52,140 nucleotides of DNA from Bacteroidaceae bacterium (GTDB lineage: Bacteria; Bacteroidota; Bacteroidia; Bacteroidales; Bacteroidaceae), in assembly GCA_017469685.1 (NCBI GenBank), contig JAFUFW010000083.1:1-52140 (forward strand). Direction: 5' to 3'. Shown piece after piece: positions 42,943 through 52,036 of the stretch (position 1 is the first letter of the stretch; each line of letters begins with the position of its first letter). Under the pieces are notes generated by a model. The model was not told the DNA's origin. It ran no database searches and saw only the letters and a program-made list of their open reading frames with translations. The position numbers and the translations under genes are program-made.

Positions 42943-45900
42943 TTACCACTGGTTGGACAGCATCTCGAGCATGTCTTGTGCTGTTAGTTTGAAGTTTTGT
43001 TCGGCTCCTTCGAGTATGCTGTCGGAGATGGCGCGCTTCGACTCGTGGAGGCGTATGATTTTCTCTTCTATGGTGTGGTGACTTATGAGATGATACACAG
43101 TGACGGCCTGCTGCTGCCCGATGCGGTAGGCTCGGTCTGTGGCCTGCTGCTCGATGGCAGGATTCCACCATGGGTCAAGATGAATGACGTAGTTGGCGGC
43201 AGTGAGGTTGAGGCCTACGCCTCCGGCCTTGAGGCTTATGAGGAAGATTGGCGCCTTGCCTCGCTGGAAGTCAGCCACAATCTGTTCGCGCTGGCGTATG
43301 GTAAGGCTTCCGTCAAGGTAGAGGAATGGCTTGTGGGCTTCCTTGAGGGCGCGGGCTACTATTTGGAGGAACGATGTGAACTGGCTGAAGACGAGCACGC
43401 TGTGGCCACCCTCGACGATGTTGCCGGCCAGTTCCATGAAGGCATTTACCTTGCTCGAACCCTCTATCCACGAAGGGTCTGTGAGCTCGGCGGAGCAAGC
43501 TGTCTGGCGCAGGCGTGTTATCTCGGCAAGGGTGTTGACACTTAGCTTGTCGCCCGACTCCTTGAAGCGCTGCTCGGCTTCGCGGCGGATGACTTCGTAG
43601 AGTGCCATCTCGTCGGGCGTAAGTTCTACTTCGAGGTTTATCTCGGTCTTGTCTGGCAGTTCCTTGGCCACGGCCTGCTTTGTGCGTCGCAACATGAATG
43701 GGGCCACAATGGCCTGCAGCTGTTGTTGCCGCTCTCTGTCCTGAAGCGTCTCGATAGGTTGGATATATTTGAGGTGAAACTGCTCATAGGTGCCGAGCAG
43801 GCCAGGGTTGATGAATTGAAAAAGGTTCCAAAGCTCTCCAAGATGGTTCTGTACGGGCGTACCAGTGAGGATGATTCGGTTGCGGCCTGAGAGTTGCATG
43901 CAGGCGGCGCTTGTCTTGGTGCCTCGGTTCTTGATGTTGTGGGCTTCGTCAAGGCAGATAGTAGCCCACTGCTTGGCTGAGAGCATGTCCTGCAAGGGAG
44001 AGAGCAGGCCATAGGTGGCGAGCAGCACGTCGCCAGCTCCAGCTTGATTGATTGTAGCCTGACGGTCAGACTTTTCTGTGAGAATCTTTACTTGCAGTGA
44101 GGGGCTGAAGCGTTCTAACTCATTGCGCCAATTAGGCACTACGCTGGCGGGAGCTACCACAAGGGCTGCACCTTCGATAGCATGGGAGAGCAGGAACGCA
44201 ATGGTCTGCACCGTCTTGCCCAGGCCCATATCGTCGGCCAGACAGGCACCGGCGCCCCAGGCCGCGAGTCGCATGAGCCATTGGTAGCCATCTGTCTGAT
44301 AGGGGCGCAGTGTGGCTAAGAGGTTCTCTGGCACGTCTGGGATGGCTTCTTCTGCCTGTTCAATGCGGTTCTTGAGGCTGAAAAGTTCCTCGTCGTGGTG
44401 AATGTCAATCTCGCCGCTGACGATGTCAGCCAGGAGTCCTGTTTGCAATGTGGATATTGCGAGGTGATTGTTCTCGGTCGTTGAGAGGCTCTCGAGGGCA
44501 TCGAGCTGGCGTCGAAGCTTCTGGCTGAGCCACAGATAGTCGCCTTCCTGTAGTTGGACGTATCCTCCGTGGCTGCCGGCCAATGCTTGCAGGAGCTGTT
44601 CGGCAGAGATGAGTGTCTTGTCATCGAGGCGCACGTCACCTTCAATCTCGAACCAACGTCCGCGATGTGTGAGACTGATGTTCCAATCGGCCTTCTTGGG
44701 CGCCCTCATTCGCAGCCGTTCGCCTTCGGGCCACTCGGTGCCGCAGATGTCAGGGTGGCTGCTGGCAAAGGCCAACAAGTCGAGCACCTGGGGAGTGGTA
44801 AGGTGAGCGTTGAGCGTGCGGGAGAGTTCTATGTCATGCTCTTGGCAGAAATCCAGCAGCGCACTGAGATTGCGCGCCTCTGCTTCCATGTCTCTTTCCA
44901 CGCGTATGCGGAGCGAGGTCTCGCTTTGGTCAATGATGACGTTGTCGCCCTGTGCAGGAGGCAGTGTCATCAGTCCTCCTGCAAGCGGGCGCACGAGGAC
45001 GTAGGCGTCGAACATGGTCTGTGCTGTAGGGTCAGGTGTGAGACGCAGAATGATGTTGGTCTGCGGCTGGGTGCACACTTCCTCGTCCTCTGCAAGTAGG
45101 CAGCTGTGGATGTCTGTGATATTGCTGATGAGGGGCAGCAGCTGGCGCAGCTTCTCCTCGGCAGCAGCGGGATAGTCGGTCACCGAGAGTATATCCTGAA
45201 GCACGGCGCGCTCGCGTTCCGACATTGGGAAGTAGATGTAGTGCATAGCATCTTCGCGGTGGTAGACGCTGGTCTGCGAGATCATGTCCTGGAATGTGAC
45301 ATTTGACTGTAAGTGGAACCCGCCGTCGGAGGTGCGTTCGAGGATTATGTAAGGCTTCTGCTCGTCGATGGTCACGCGGCGGAAGGGTGTCTGTTCGCCG
45401 GTGTAGACTCGGTCAGAGCCTACGAGATGGGGCAGGATGATGCCCAGCGTCAGTCGAGAAGCGCCGAGGAAACGCACGTCGGCCACGATTGCTTGGTCTG
45501 TACGATCCATGAAAGGCTCCAGGCCTCCGATAAAGCGGTTCCAAGGCAGTTGTTTGCCGCAGCCCCAACGCCCATCCTTCAGGCGGTTCTGCTCGCGCAG
45601 TTCCACGCTCTCGCCATCGCTAAGGATAGTGTACATCACGCGGTGCTCGCCTTCGTCGGTGTCATCAGTGTGTTGGCTCTCGGTGGCAATGAGGCGATCA
45701 ATCATCACCTCCCATGGCTCTTTTGCCTTTGCGAGCGTCGACGCGGGTTTGTTGCCGAAGGCTGCTGCCAGTTGTTTCTTCTCGAAGCGGTTGAAGGTGA
45801 TGTATGGTGCCGCCTCGTGGCGCAGGAAAGCGGCCTGCGGATTGAAGTTCGCACTGATGTCCATGCCAGTGAGCTTGGCAGCCAGCATGAGGGCCATCTG

Positions 45901-46944
45901 CTGCTGGAGCGCATACTCGCGTTCGGCGAGCGTGTCGGGCGTGATGAGCTTCGAGAGTAGGTCCATGTCCACACGCTGAATTGGGTTGGCGAGCGTGTCG
46001 GCCAGCAGTGCTGCTGCCCCTAAGCGGCGCAGGTTTGTCTCTTTGGCGTGAGCCACGAAGGCTGCGAGCCGCGAGCGTGCGTCGCTGGGCTTTGATGTCC
46101 ATAGGGCTATGACCCAGTAGAAAGCCGCAATACCGTCGGCAAGAAACGGTTCCGGAGCCTTCGTCTTGCCAGCCTTGGCGTTGAGCGCTTCGTTGAAAAC
46201 CTTCAGTGCCAGGTCGCTTTTCCCGTGTGCCATTGCATGGACGCCCTTTGAAAGGAAGTCGGGGTAGGTCATGCGAATGCTGGTGGGCGGCGTGTACAGC
46301 CCTTTCATAACGAAATTGTAATAGGCTATGAGCGCCTTCATCTGGCGTATGTCAGGGTCTGTAGGATCAAACTTACGCATATCCAGCTGTCGGCTGATGA
46401 TACCTTCTGGGTCGGTGAAATCCTCCTTCATCCATTTTGTGAGAAGGGCTGAGAGGAGCGGTACGAAGTCGAGGTCGCGCACCATCGTCAGCAGAGGCAC
46501 AAACCTGCGGTCGTGGGCCAGACTGATGAGGTAGGGTGGGAGAGAACTCTCGAGCACCATGGGTTGCGGACGCTTGCCTGCGTGGCATAGGCGCACGGCT
46601 CTCTGAAGCTCGAAGAAAGCGGTATAGCGAGTGAGGGGCCAGCTCTCAAATTCGTCAAACCATTCGGGATGCTCGTCGAGCACGAAGCAGAGCACCTCGC
46701 CGTAGCAGCGGGGGCGGATGACGTTCTGTGCCGGGGCAAAATGTGTTGCAGCGATGTGGCTTACTAAGCCTTCACGGATGAGCTCGTCGGTCAGCAGGGG
46801 CAGCTCGCCCATCATGCACGTGCCGTGGACTGATAGCTGCAGCAGATCCTCTTCCTTGACATCCAACCCTATGTAGGCATACAGCGCTGCTGCTTTCTGT
46901 GTCGCGGGCTTGAGGCTTTTCAAGTGCTGAATTATGAAGTTCAT
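42943..46944 (-). CDS. Large SNF2-family DEAD/DEAH helicase
   Basis: A 1333-aa protein. ATG 46944 ([13 protein letters not shown]) is used; the frame runs 93 bases further upstream but that part holds the promoter. The first 850 residues are family-specific, without motifs I can name apart from repeated helical segments. The helicase core starts near residue 860: DDMGLGKT (I), [11 protein letters not shown] (Ia), LDEAHNIKN (II), [11 protein letters not shown] (III), [12 protein letters not shown] (IV), [15 protein letters not shown] (V) and [10 protein letters not shown] (VI). All motifs are intact. Bacterial SNF2 proteins of this type (RapA-like) translocate on double-stranded DNA. The precise role is unknown. 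Confidence 0.9.
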   Translation of the reverse strand: MNFIIQHLKSLKPATQKAAALYAYIGLDVKEEDLLQLSVHGTCMMGELPLLTDELIREGLVSHIAATHFAPAQNVIRPRCYGEVLCFVLDEHPEWFDEFESWPLTRYTAFFELQRAVRLCHAGKRPQPMVLESSLPPYLISLAHDRRFVPLLTMVRDLDFVPLLSALLTKWMKEDFTDPEGIISRQLDMRKFDPTDPDIRQMKALIAYYNFVMKGLYTPPTSIRMTYPDFLSKGVHAMAHGKSDLALKVFNEALNAKAGKTKAPEPFLADGIAAFYWVIALWTSKPSDARSRLAAFVAHAKETNLRRLGAAALLADTLANPIQRVDMDLLSKLITPDTLAEREYALQQQMALMLAAKLTGMDISANFNPQAAFLRHEAAPYITFNRFEKKQLAAAFGNKPASTLAKAKEPWEVMIDRLIATESQHTDDTDEGEHRVMYTILSDGESVELREQNRLKDGRWGCGKQLPWNRFIGGLEPFMDRTDQAIVADVRFLGASRLTLGIILPHLVGSDRVYTGEQTPFRRVTIDEQKPYIILERTSDGGFHLQSNVTFQDMISQTSVYHREDAMHYIYFPMSERERAVLQDILSVTDYPAAAEEKLRQLLPLISNITDIHSCLLAEDEEVCTQPQTNIILRLTPDPTAQTMFDAYVLVRPLAGGLMTLPPAQGDNVIIDQSETSLRIRVERDMEAEARNLSALLDFCQEHDIELSRTLNAHLTTPQVLDLLAFASSHPDICGTEWPEGERLRMRAPKKADWNISLTHRGRWFEIEGDVRLDDKTLISAEQLLQALAGSHGGYVQLQEGDYLWLSQKLRRQLDALESLSTTENNHLAISTLQTGLLADIVSGEIDIHHDEELFSLKNRIEQAEEAIPDVPENLLATLRPYQTDGYQWLMRLAAWGAGACLADDMGLGKTVQTIAFLLSHAIEGAALVVAPASVVPNWRNELERFSPSLQVKILTEKSDRQATINQAGAGDVLLATYGLLSPLQDMLSAKQWATICLDEAHNIKNRGTKTSAACMQLSGRNRIILTGTPVQNHLGELWNLFQFINPGLLGTYEQFHLKYIQPIETLQDRERQQQLQAIVAPFMLRRTKQAVAKELPDKTEINLEVELTPDEMALYEVIRREAEQRFKESGDKLSVNTLAEITRLRQTACSAELTDPSWIEGSSKVNAFMELAGNIVEGGHSVLVFSQFTSFLQIVARALKEAHKPFLYLDGSLTIRQREQIVADFQRGKAPIFLISLKAGGVGLNLTAANYVIHLDPWWNPAIEQQATDRAYRIGQQQAVTVYHLISHHTIEEKIIRLHESKRAISDSILEGAEQNFKLTAQDMLEMLSNQW

Positions 46945-47007
46945 TATATATTTATAATGTATATGGGTTCTTTGTTGGGGATAATTCACAAATGTCAATT
47001 GACGGCG

Positions 47008-47038
47008 CAAAGGTAAGCATTTTGTTGGAAACCACAAA
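47008..47038 (-). promoter_or_regulatory. Promoter of the SNF2-trmD operon
   Basis: On the minus strand TTTG (47038-47035), 19 bases, TACCTTTG (47015-47008). Full consensus, 64 bases before the ATG. Confidence 0.75.
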
Positions 47039-47125
47039 ATATTAAATGTAAAATGTGAAAAGGTTATTTTTCTCTTTTCACTTCTTATTTTTCCAGTTTC
47101 ACTTTTCTCTTTTCACTTTATTCCG

Positions 47126-47133
47126 TATCTTTG
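47126..47133 (+). promoter_or_regulatory. Promoter -7 box of ligA
   Basis: TATCTTTG, 20 bases before the ligA ATG. Upstream lies a 15-base direct repeat (TTTTCTCTTTTCACTT-like, two copies within 47068-47119) instead of a clear -33 TTG. Confidence 0.6.
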
Positions 47134-47152
47134 CACAAAAATTAATAGTCAG

Positions 47153-49231
47153 ATGTCTGAACAAGAACGTATAGCCCAGCTACGGGCTGAGCTCCACCGC
47201 AACAACTACAACTACTATGTCCTCAACGCACCCGCAATCAGCGACCAGGACTTCGATGCATTGTTGCGGGAACTGCAGGAGCTGGAGGCCCACCACCCCG
47301 AACTCTTCGACCCAAACTCACCTACTCAGCGTGTGGGCAGCGACTTGAGCAATAAGTTCGAAAGCGTGGAGCATCAGTATCCGATGCTTTCGCTGGCAAA
47401 CACTTACAATCGCGAAGAGGTGCGCCAATTCTACGAGCGCGTCAGCGAAGGGCTGGCAGGCGAGCCGTTTGAGATCTGCTGCGAACTGAAGTTCGACGGC
47501 CTGAGCATCTCGCTCGTCTATGAGGACGGCCGCCTTGTGCGTGCCGTAACACGCGGCGACGGCGTGCGTGGCGACGACGTTACAGCTAACATCCGCACCA
47601 TCCGCACCATACCTCTGCAGCTCGGGTCGCAAGCGCCGATGCCCGCTGTTGCTGCAGACGGTCAGGGCGACCTCTTCGCTGCGCCCGCATTAGAACCCGT
47701 AGTCTCATGGCCGCAACGCTTCGAGATCCGTGGCGAGGTGCTCATGCCCTGGGCTTCGTTTGAGGCTTTGAACATAGAGCGCGAGGCTGAGGAGGAGCCG
47801 CTCTTTGCCAACCCGCGCAACGCCGCCAGCGGGACGCTCAAGAGCAAACAGACAGCCATCGTTGCCAAGCGCAAGCTGGACGCCTACCTCTATTATCTTT
47901 TAGGTGAAGATTTGCCAGCCGAGGGGCATTATGAGAACATGGAGGCTGCGCGCTCGTGGGGATTTAAGGTCAGCAACCACATGTGCAAGGCGCGAACGCT
48001 GGACGAGGTGTTCGCTTTCATCGACTACTGGGACGTCGAGCGCAAGAATCTGCCCATAGCCACCGATGGCATCGTGCTCAAAGTGAACAGCCTGCGACAG
48101 CAGCAGACCCTGGGCATGACGGCCAAGAGCCCACGCTGGGCCATTGCCTACAAGTTCCAGGCCGAGCAGGCATCGACCGTCTTGCGTGAAGTCACCTTCC
48201 AAGTGGGGCGCACGGGAGCAGTAACGCCGGTGGCAAACATGGATCCCGTCCAGCTGTCGGGCACCATCGTGCGGCGAGCTACGCTCCACAATGCCGACTT
48301 CGTTGCGCAGCTCGACTTGCATGTGGGCGATCATGTCCTCGTAGAGAAAGGCGGAGAGATCATCCCAAAGATTGTCGCCGTAGACGAAGCCTTTGCTCAT
48401 CAGCCACGCGGTCCGAAGGTTGAATTCATCAACCGTTGCCCTGAGTGCGGTGCCGAGCTGGTGCGTTATGAGGGCGAAGCAGCCTGGTATTGCCCCAACG
48501 AGACAGGCTGTCCACCGCAGATCAAAGGGCGCATCGAGCATTTTGTAAGTCGCAGGGCTATGAATATCGACACTCTCGGGCCTGAGACCATCGAGGATTT
48601 CGTTTCCCGTGGGCTTATCCGTAACTATGCCGACCTCTACGGCCTCCAGGTCGACCATCTCAGTGGTGCCAACGACTCGCGCATCCGTTCGGCTCGCAAA
48701 ACCATCAAGGCTATCGAGGACTCACGTCAGGTGCCCTTCGAGCGCGTACTCTTTGCCATGGGCATACGCTTCGTGGGTGAGAGTGTGGCCAAGACGCTGA
48801 CCCGCAACTTCAAGACCATTGATGCGTTGGCGCAAGCTTCGCTCGACGACTTCCTTCAGATCAACGGCATTGGCACAGCCATAGCCGAGAGTGTCATCCA
48901 GTGGTTCCGCAACAGCGACAACCTCCGTCTCGTTGAGCGTCTGCGCGGCTATGGCCTCCAGCTGCAACTCTCTGATGATGTTCTTTCTCAGCAGAGCGAC
49001 CGCTTGGCGGGCCGCACCATCGTCATCAGTGGCGTCTTCGCTCACCATTCGCGCGACGAATACAAGGCCCTTATCGAGCAGCACGGAGGCAAGAACACCG
49101 GAAGCATCTCCGCCAAAACCTCTTTCATCCTCGCCGGCGAGAACATGGGTCCCGCCAAGCTCGAGAAAGCACAGAAACTCGGCGTCGCCATCATCCACGA
49201 GGACGAGTTCTTGAAGATGATTGAGGATTAA
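47153..49231 (+). CDS. ligA: NAD-dependent DNA ligase
   Basis: A 692-aa ligase that seals nicks in replication and repair. Domain Ia contains [22 protein letters not shown]; the adenylation site is ELKFDG (Lys113). The OB fold, the Cys4 zinc finger (CPECGAEL and WYCPNETGC), the HhH region ([16 protein letters not shown]) and the C-terminal BRCT domain ([28 protein letters not shown]) follow in order. Residues about 160-190 ([20 protein letters not shown]) are an extra loop not usual in the family, without palindromic DNA. Complete otherwise. Confidence 0.97.
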   Translation: MSEQERIAQLRAELHRNNYNYYVLNAPAISDQDFDALLRELQELEAHHPELFDPNSPTQRVGSDLSNKFESVEHQYPMLSLANTYNREEVRQFYERVSEGLAGEPFEICCELKFDGLSISLVYEDGRLVRAVTRGDGVRGDDVTANIRTIRTIPLQLGSQAPMPAVAADGQGDLFAAPALEPVVSWPQRFEIRGEVLMPWASFEALNIEREAEEEPLFANPRNAASGTLKSKQTAIVAKRKLDAYLYYLLGEDLPAEGHYENMEAARSWGFKVSNHMCKARTLDEVFAFIDYWDVERKNLPIATDGIVLKVNSLRQQQTLGMTAKSPRWAIAYKFQAEQASTVLREVTFQVGRTGAVTPVANMDPVQLSGTIVRRATLHNADFVAQLDLHVGDHVLVEKGGEIIPKIVAVDEAFAHQPRGPKVEFINRCPECGAELVRYEGEAAWYCPNETGCPPQIKGRIEHFVSRRAMNIDTLGPETIEDFVSRGLIRNYADLYGLQVDHLSGANDSRIRSARKTIKAIEDSRQVPFERVLFAMGIRFVGESVAKTLTRNFKTIDALAQASLDDFLQINGIGTAIAESVIQWFRNSDNLRLVERLRGYGLQLQLSDDVLSQQSDRLAGRTIVISGVFAHHSRDEYKALIEQHGGKNTGSISAKTSFILAGENMGPAKLEKAQKLGVAIIHEDEFLKMIED

Positions 49232-49243
49232 ATAAATAATTTC

Positions 49244-49322
49244 GCGTCAAACATATGGAACATGTCACCGCCCGACATCCCTTTGCAGATGCGGGCGGTG
49301 ACATGTTCCATATGTTTGACGC
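49244..49322. terminator. Long perfect hairpin after ligA
   Basis: A 31-bp perfect inverted repeat (49244-49274 with 49292-49322), loop of 17 bases with inner CATC/GATG pairing, followed by AAAAAA on the plus strand and preceded by AT-rich sequence. It begins 12 bases after the ligA stop. A terminator role is likely. The host composition ends here and AT-rich phage-like DNA starts. Confidence 0.75.
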
Positions 49323-49369
49323 AAAAAATATATTCTTCCTTTTGTGCGCTGTTCGGAATTAGTTTCATA

Positions 49370-49483
49370 TTATCCTAAAGGTGTTGGGGGTGTTATTGGT
49401 ACTGAGGAGTAACTATCTATATTAGGGTTAAAACATACATATGCTATTAATAGCAATACACATACTGTAATAAATATCATCAT
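49370..49483 (-). CDS. Putative 37-aa single-helix membrane peptide
   Basis: MMIFITVCVLLLIAYVCFNP followed by a polar Pro/Thr-rich tail ending in TAA. One membrane helix plus a short tail resembles small phage or mobile-element membrane proteins. It follows the other AT-rich minus-strand genes. Coding status is uncertain because of the size. Confidence 0.4.
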   Translation of the reverse strand: MMIFITVCVLLLIAYVCFNPNIDSYSSVPITPPTPLG

Positions 49484-49517
49484 AGCTTTCTTTTTTTAGT
49501 TTTCTTTCTTCGCAAGC

Positions 49518-49561
49518 AGTAAATTTCCCCAGAAATATTACTATGACTGGGAAAATTTACT
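49518..49561. repeat. Interrupted 15-bp inverted repeat
   Basis: AGTAAATTTCCCCAG (49518-49532) faces CTGGGAAAATTTACT (49547-49561) with one mismatch and a 14-base gap. It lies at the end of the recoded 83-aa gene. It could be a terminator stem or an operator. A TACTTTTG box (49561-49568) overlaps its right end on the plus strand. Confidence 0.6.
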
Positions 49562-49808
49562 ACTTTTGCATTATGAAACTAACTCTTGGTTTTGAAGGCA
49601 GTAAATCTGACTACGTGTTAGTATGCCTTGTGATAATTAAAATATTAGAGTGGTTATTCTCAAAAGAAGCTATTCTAATAAGATGATCGTTTTTATAGTT
49701 ATAGTGGTTTTTGCCATTTTTAAATATATCACGAATCACTAACGCCATCAACATCAACAGCACTATTGGAATACAAAGGACCTCTATAATTTTATCAGAT
49801 AATTTCAT
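49557..49808 (-). CDS. Small membrane protein, possibly TAG-recoded
   Basis: MKLSDKIIEVLCIPIVLLML opens a protein with one N-terminal membrane helix. In the standard code it stops at TAG (49611-49613, 65 aa). If TAG is read as Gln, as the large neighbour requires, it extends to TAA at 49557 (83 aa, one more TAG just before the stop). Its ATG overlaps the TGA of the upstream gene by four bases (ATGA). The family is not recognised. Confidence 0.5.
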
Positions 49809-50124
49809 AGACTGTTATATCTATAAGGTTTTCTATTACCTAAGTATTCTAAGTCATACTGGTTGCGATATGCTTCTTGTTCAAATCGAATATGGAAATA
49901 GGCAGTAGTCCAATTTCGGTATTTGAAATAGAGGACAAGCCATTCTATACCATACCAGATAAAGAACGGAATGTAAAGCAATTCACGCTGCTGTGCTGAA
50001 TGTATCAGCTCATGGTTGAGTTCTACTGGGTCTAAATCTCTTCGGTAAAGATGAACCCGAAGAAATTAATAGCCAAATAGTTTTTTCCAAAAGGATGTTT
50101 TTTGATTTTGATGATGTTGTTCAT
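49805..50124 (-). pseudogene. HExxH-motif membrane-associated protein, frameshifted
   Basis: Starts MNNIIKIKKHPFGKNYLAIN and FFGFIFTE, then loses frame near 50040. In another frame the homologous text continues: DLDPVELNHELIHSAQQREL, LLYIPFFIWYGIEWLVLYF, then FHIRFEQEAYRNQYDLEYLG, to TGA at 49805. NHELIH is a zincin-like HExxH. I recognise this as a common small protein of Bacteroidetes genomes and their phages, function unknown. One missing base explains the break; reading TAG as Gln does not, because the original frame also hits TGA. The start overlaps the upstream stop (ATGA). Confidence 0.6.
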
Positions 50125-50321
50125 GAAAATAAATTTTGAGAGCCATGATAAATCTTTCCATCTTTTAAAATCGCATATTCTCCTCGATTAAATCTTTCAG
50201 CCATTTCTTTTGCTTCTGGGTTGATTGGATTTGTTCGATAGGTGGCATAATAACAATTGGATTTAAAGCAACCTAAATATTTTAAACCTTCTGGTCTATC
50301 ATTATAATCTTTTATAATCAT
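50121..50321 (-). CDS. 66-aa protein of unknown function in the AT-rich phage-like module
   Basis: MIIKDYNDRPEGLKYLGCFK begins a small soluble protein ending GEYAILKDGKIYHGSQNLFS, stop TGA. It has no in-frame TAG. It starts two bases after the TAA of the large recoded gene and ends in a four-base overlap with the next, so the genes are one transcript. I do not recognise the family. Confidence 0.55.
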   Translation of the reverse strand: MIIKDYNDRPEGLKYLGCFKSNCYYATYRTNPINPEAKEMAERFNRGEYAILKDGKIYHGSQNLFS

Positions 50322-50323
50322 AA

Positions 50324-51733
50324 TTATTTTATTTTAAAGTTTATTGGAATTGGCATCTTTAATTTTCCATCTAATCCAACAAAAGCTCTTCTTGCATCTG
50401 GATTAGATTGTTGAAAAAAGTTATTTATTGTTGATAAATTAGGATTATCAATTAATTCTCTTGTTACATTATTTGAACCAACCAAACTTTGGTCGTTAAA
50501 AATTGACATATATTGATTTGTATATCGTAATTGTCCATTTTTACCCGATAATAACATATTTGTACTATTTGCAGACAAAGGATGTTCCCTAGTTACTGAC
50601 ATTTTACTTGCTTTAATTAATTCTCCAAATGTTGGAGTTCTACCATTTTGACTAACAAAAGTCATGCCAATCTACCCAGATGAAGGAGTTTTTGTTTCTC
50701 CGATATAAGAATATTTTGGTACTGAGGCTCTCATTCTTCCTAAGGTCATCTAATGCTCTCCAGATAATTGAAATCCTCTTTTACCGCCACCTCCTATATG
50801 GAAAAGATATGTATTAGGCATTTCTGTTTCTTGGGTTACTCCAAATAATGGTGTATCGTCCCTTTTAAATCTAGCATATATCCCATTACCAATTCCTTCA
50901 TTGTATTCAGGATAATCATAAAATTCTGCCGTTTTGTTATCTCCGACTGGATAAGAGCCGTCAAATTTTCCTAATTTCTTAGCAAAGGATTCAAAATAAG
51001 GTTGGTTTACATCTGTTTGTATTGCCCCATTTCTCTGAGCTAATCTCATATCTCTCCATCCTTGCCATCCATTTTTGACTTGATCTACATAAGGACGAAC
51101 CCATCCACGAGGATTTTTTGCAACAGTTGTTGGACCATATTGAAAAACATCTTTTGCAGCATCCTTTACTATTTGGTCTCCTGCTGAAAAAAGTGTTCTT
51201 GAGCCTCTTGTCATAAATGGTATAGCTCCACCTGTCAACATTCCTGGATTTGTCATTTCTGCTGCATCTTTATCTAAACCTATTTTGTCGGACACCCAAT
51301 TTGCCCATGTTTTACCTGTAGCAAATTTCGTGCCAGCATTAACGGTTTTAGAACCAACAGTTGCTCCCACACCTCCTATAACTGTTGTTACTGGTGCCGC
51401 AGCGAAACCAGCTATACCAGTTGCAGTTAATGCCGCAGCGGGAATAGTATACTTACCTTTAGGGATATTTCCGTTGGCATGATCATATTTAAACTATCTG
51501 ACATAATTATTAATGGCTCTGACAGGTGCAGATATCTATTCTGCAGTTTTGATAGTTCCCTGTCTCTATCTTGCTTGCTACTACTACTATTTCCACTACT
51601 GTTTAGTAGGTCTCGGATGAGTTTGGTAGTAGGGCTAATTAATATGTTGTTGATAAGCCAATTCTTCGGCAGCCTCACGTTGTTTTGCTTCTATAACCCA
51701 AGGCATTAGTTGTGATAAGTATTCTTCTGGCAT
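50324..51733 (-). CDS. 469-aa phage-like protein readable only with TAG as a sense codon
   Basis: From ATG 51733 (MPEEYLSQLMPWVIEAKQRE) to TAA 50324 one frame stays open for 469 codons if TAG is sense. The TAGs are codons 33, 46, 49-52, 56, 66, 80, 328 and 354. There is no internal TAA or TGA although the DNA is AT-rich. Six fall between codons 46 and 56, where reading TAG as Gln gives a Gln/Lys/Arg-rich run. A hydrophobic Ala/Gly/Thr-rich segment (about 95-130, AAALTATGIAGFAAAPVTTV) follows, then a soluble region (FATGKTWANWVSDKIGLD; PEYNEGIGNGIYARFKRDD). In the standard code it falls apart into pieces of 206 and 113 codons. I recall similar text from gut-phage and Bacteroidetes mobile-element proteins but cannot name a function; a virion or internal protein is a guess. 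Confidence 0.78.
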
Positions 51734-51750
51734 TTTTTCTTTCTTTTATT

Positions 51751-51990
51751 GTGACAATAAAAAGAAGAACTCTCCGTTATATAAGTAATTCCGTTTCCCC
51801 AGCGCTTGACGCATTAGATAAGGGAATCAAATCATTTTATATGAGCGGAAGAAACCTAATTCACACGATTATGATAGTTATTTATCACAAAGTTGAATTA
51901 GTGAAATCTTATTCTGAAAGATGGACATCCCACGAAATTTGCATGTTCATTTTAGCACTAATTCAACTTATAGTTGCAATAGTGTTTTAA
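51751..51990 (+). CDS. Putative 79-aa protein with C-terminal membrane helix
   Basis: An open plus-strand frame with a GTG at 51751 (VTIKRRTLRYISNSVSPALD) or an ATG at 51841. It ends in a hydrophobic helix (ICMFILALIQLIVAIVF) and TAA. It is divergent from the recoded gene, with only 17 bases between the proposed starts, so the ATG may be the real start. The minus strand here has frequent stops. No family recognised. Confidence 0.35.
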   Translation: MTIKRRTLRYISNSVSPALDALDKGIKSFYMSGRNLIHTIMIVIYHKVELVKSYSERWTSHEICMFILALIQLIVAIVF

Positions 51991-52007
51991 GATTTCAAAA
52001 CATTAGT

Positions 52008-52026
52008 GTCCCGTTAAAATTGGGAC
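52008..52026. repeat. Short inverted repeat, possible IS end or terminator
   Basis: GTCCC (52008-52012) faces GGGAC (52022-52026) within GTCCCGTTAAAATTGGGAC, just downstream of the partial ORF below. It is compatible with the end of an insertion sequence. Confidence 0.4.
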
Positions 52027-52036
52027 GAGTTAAATA

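Noticed and set aside
49573-49686. 37-codon plus-strand ORF just after a TACTTTTG box
   Set aside because: It lies antisense to the ATGA-coupled small membrane gene and has no other support.
51427-51678. Minus-strand 83-codon frame with SPTTKLIRDLLNSSGNSSSS, read as a separate gene or as a frameshift of the large gene
   Set aside because: The frame with TAG as sense runs unbroken from ATG 51733 into the downstream part without any shift, so a frameshift is not needed.
50324-51733. Recoding of TGA or TAA instead of TAG
   Set aside because: No in-frame TGA or TAA is present before the final TAA; only TAG occurs.
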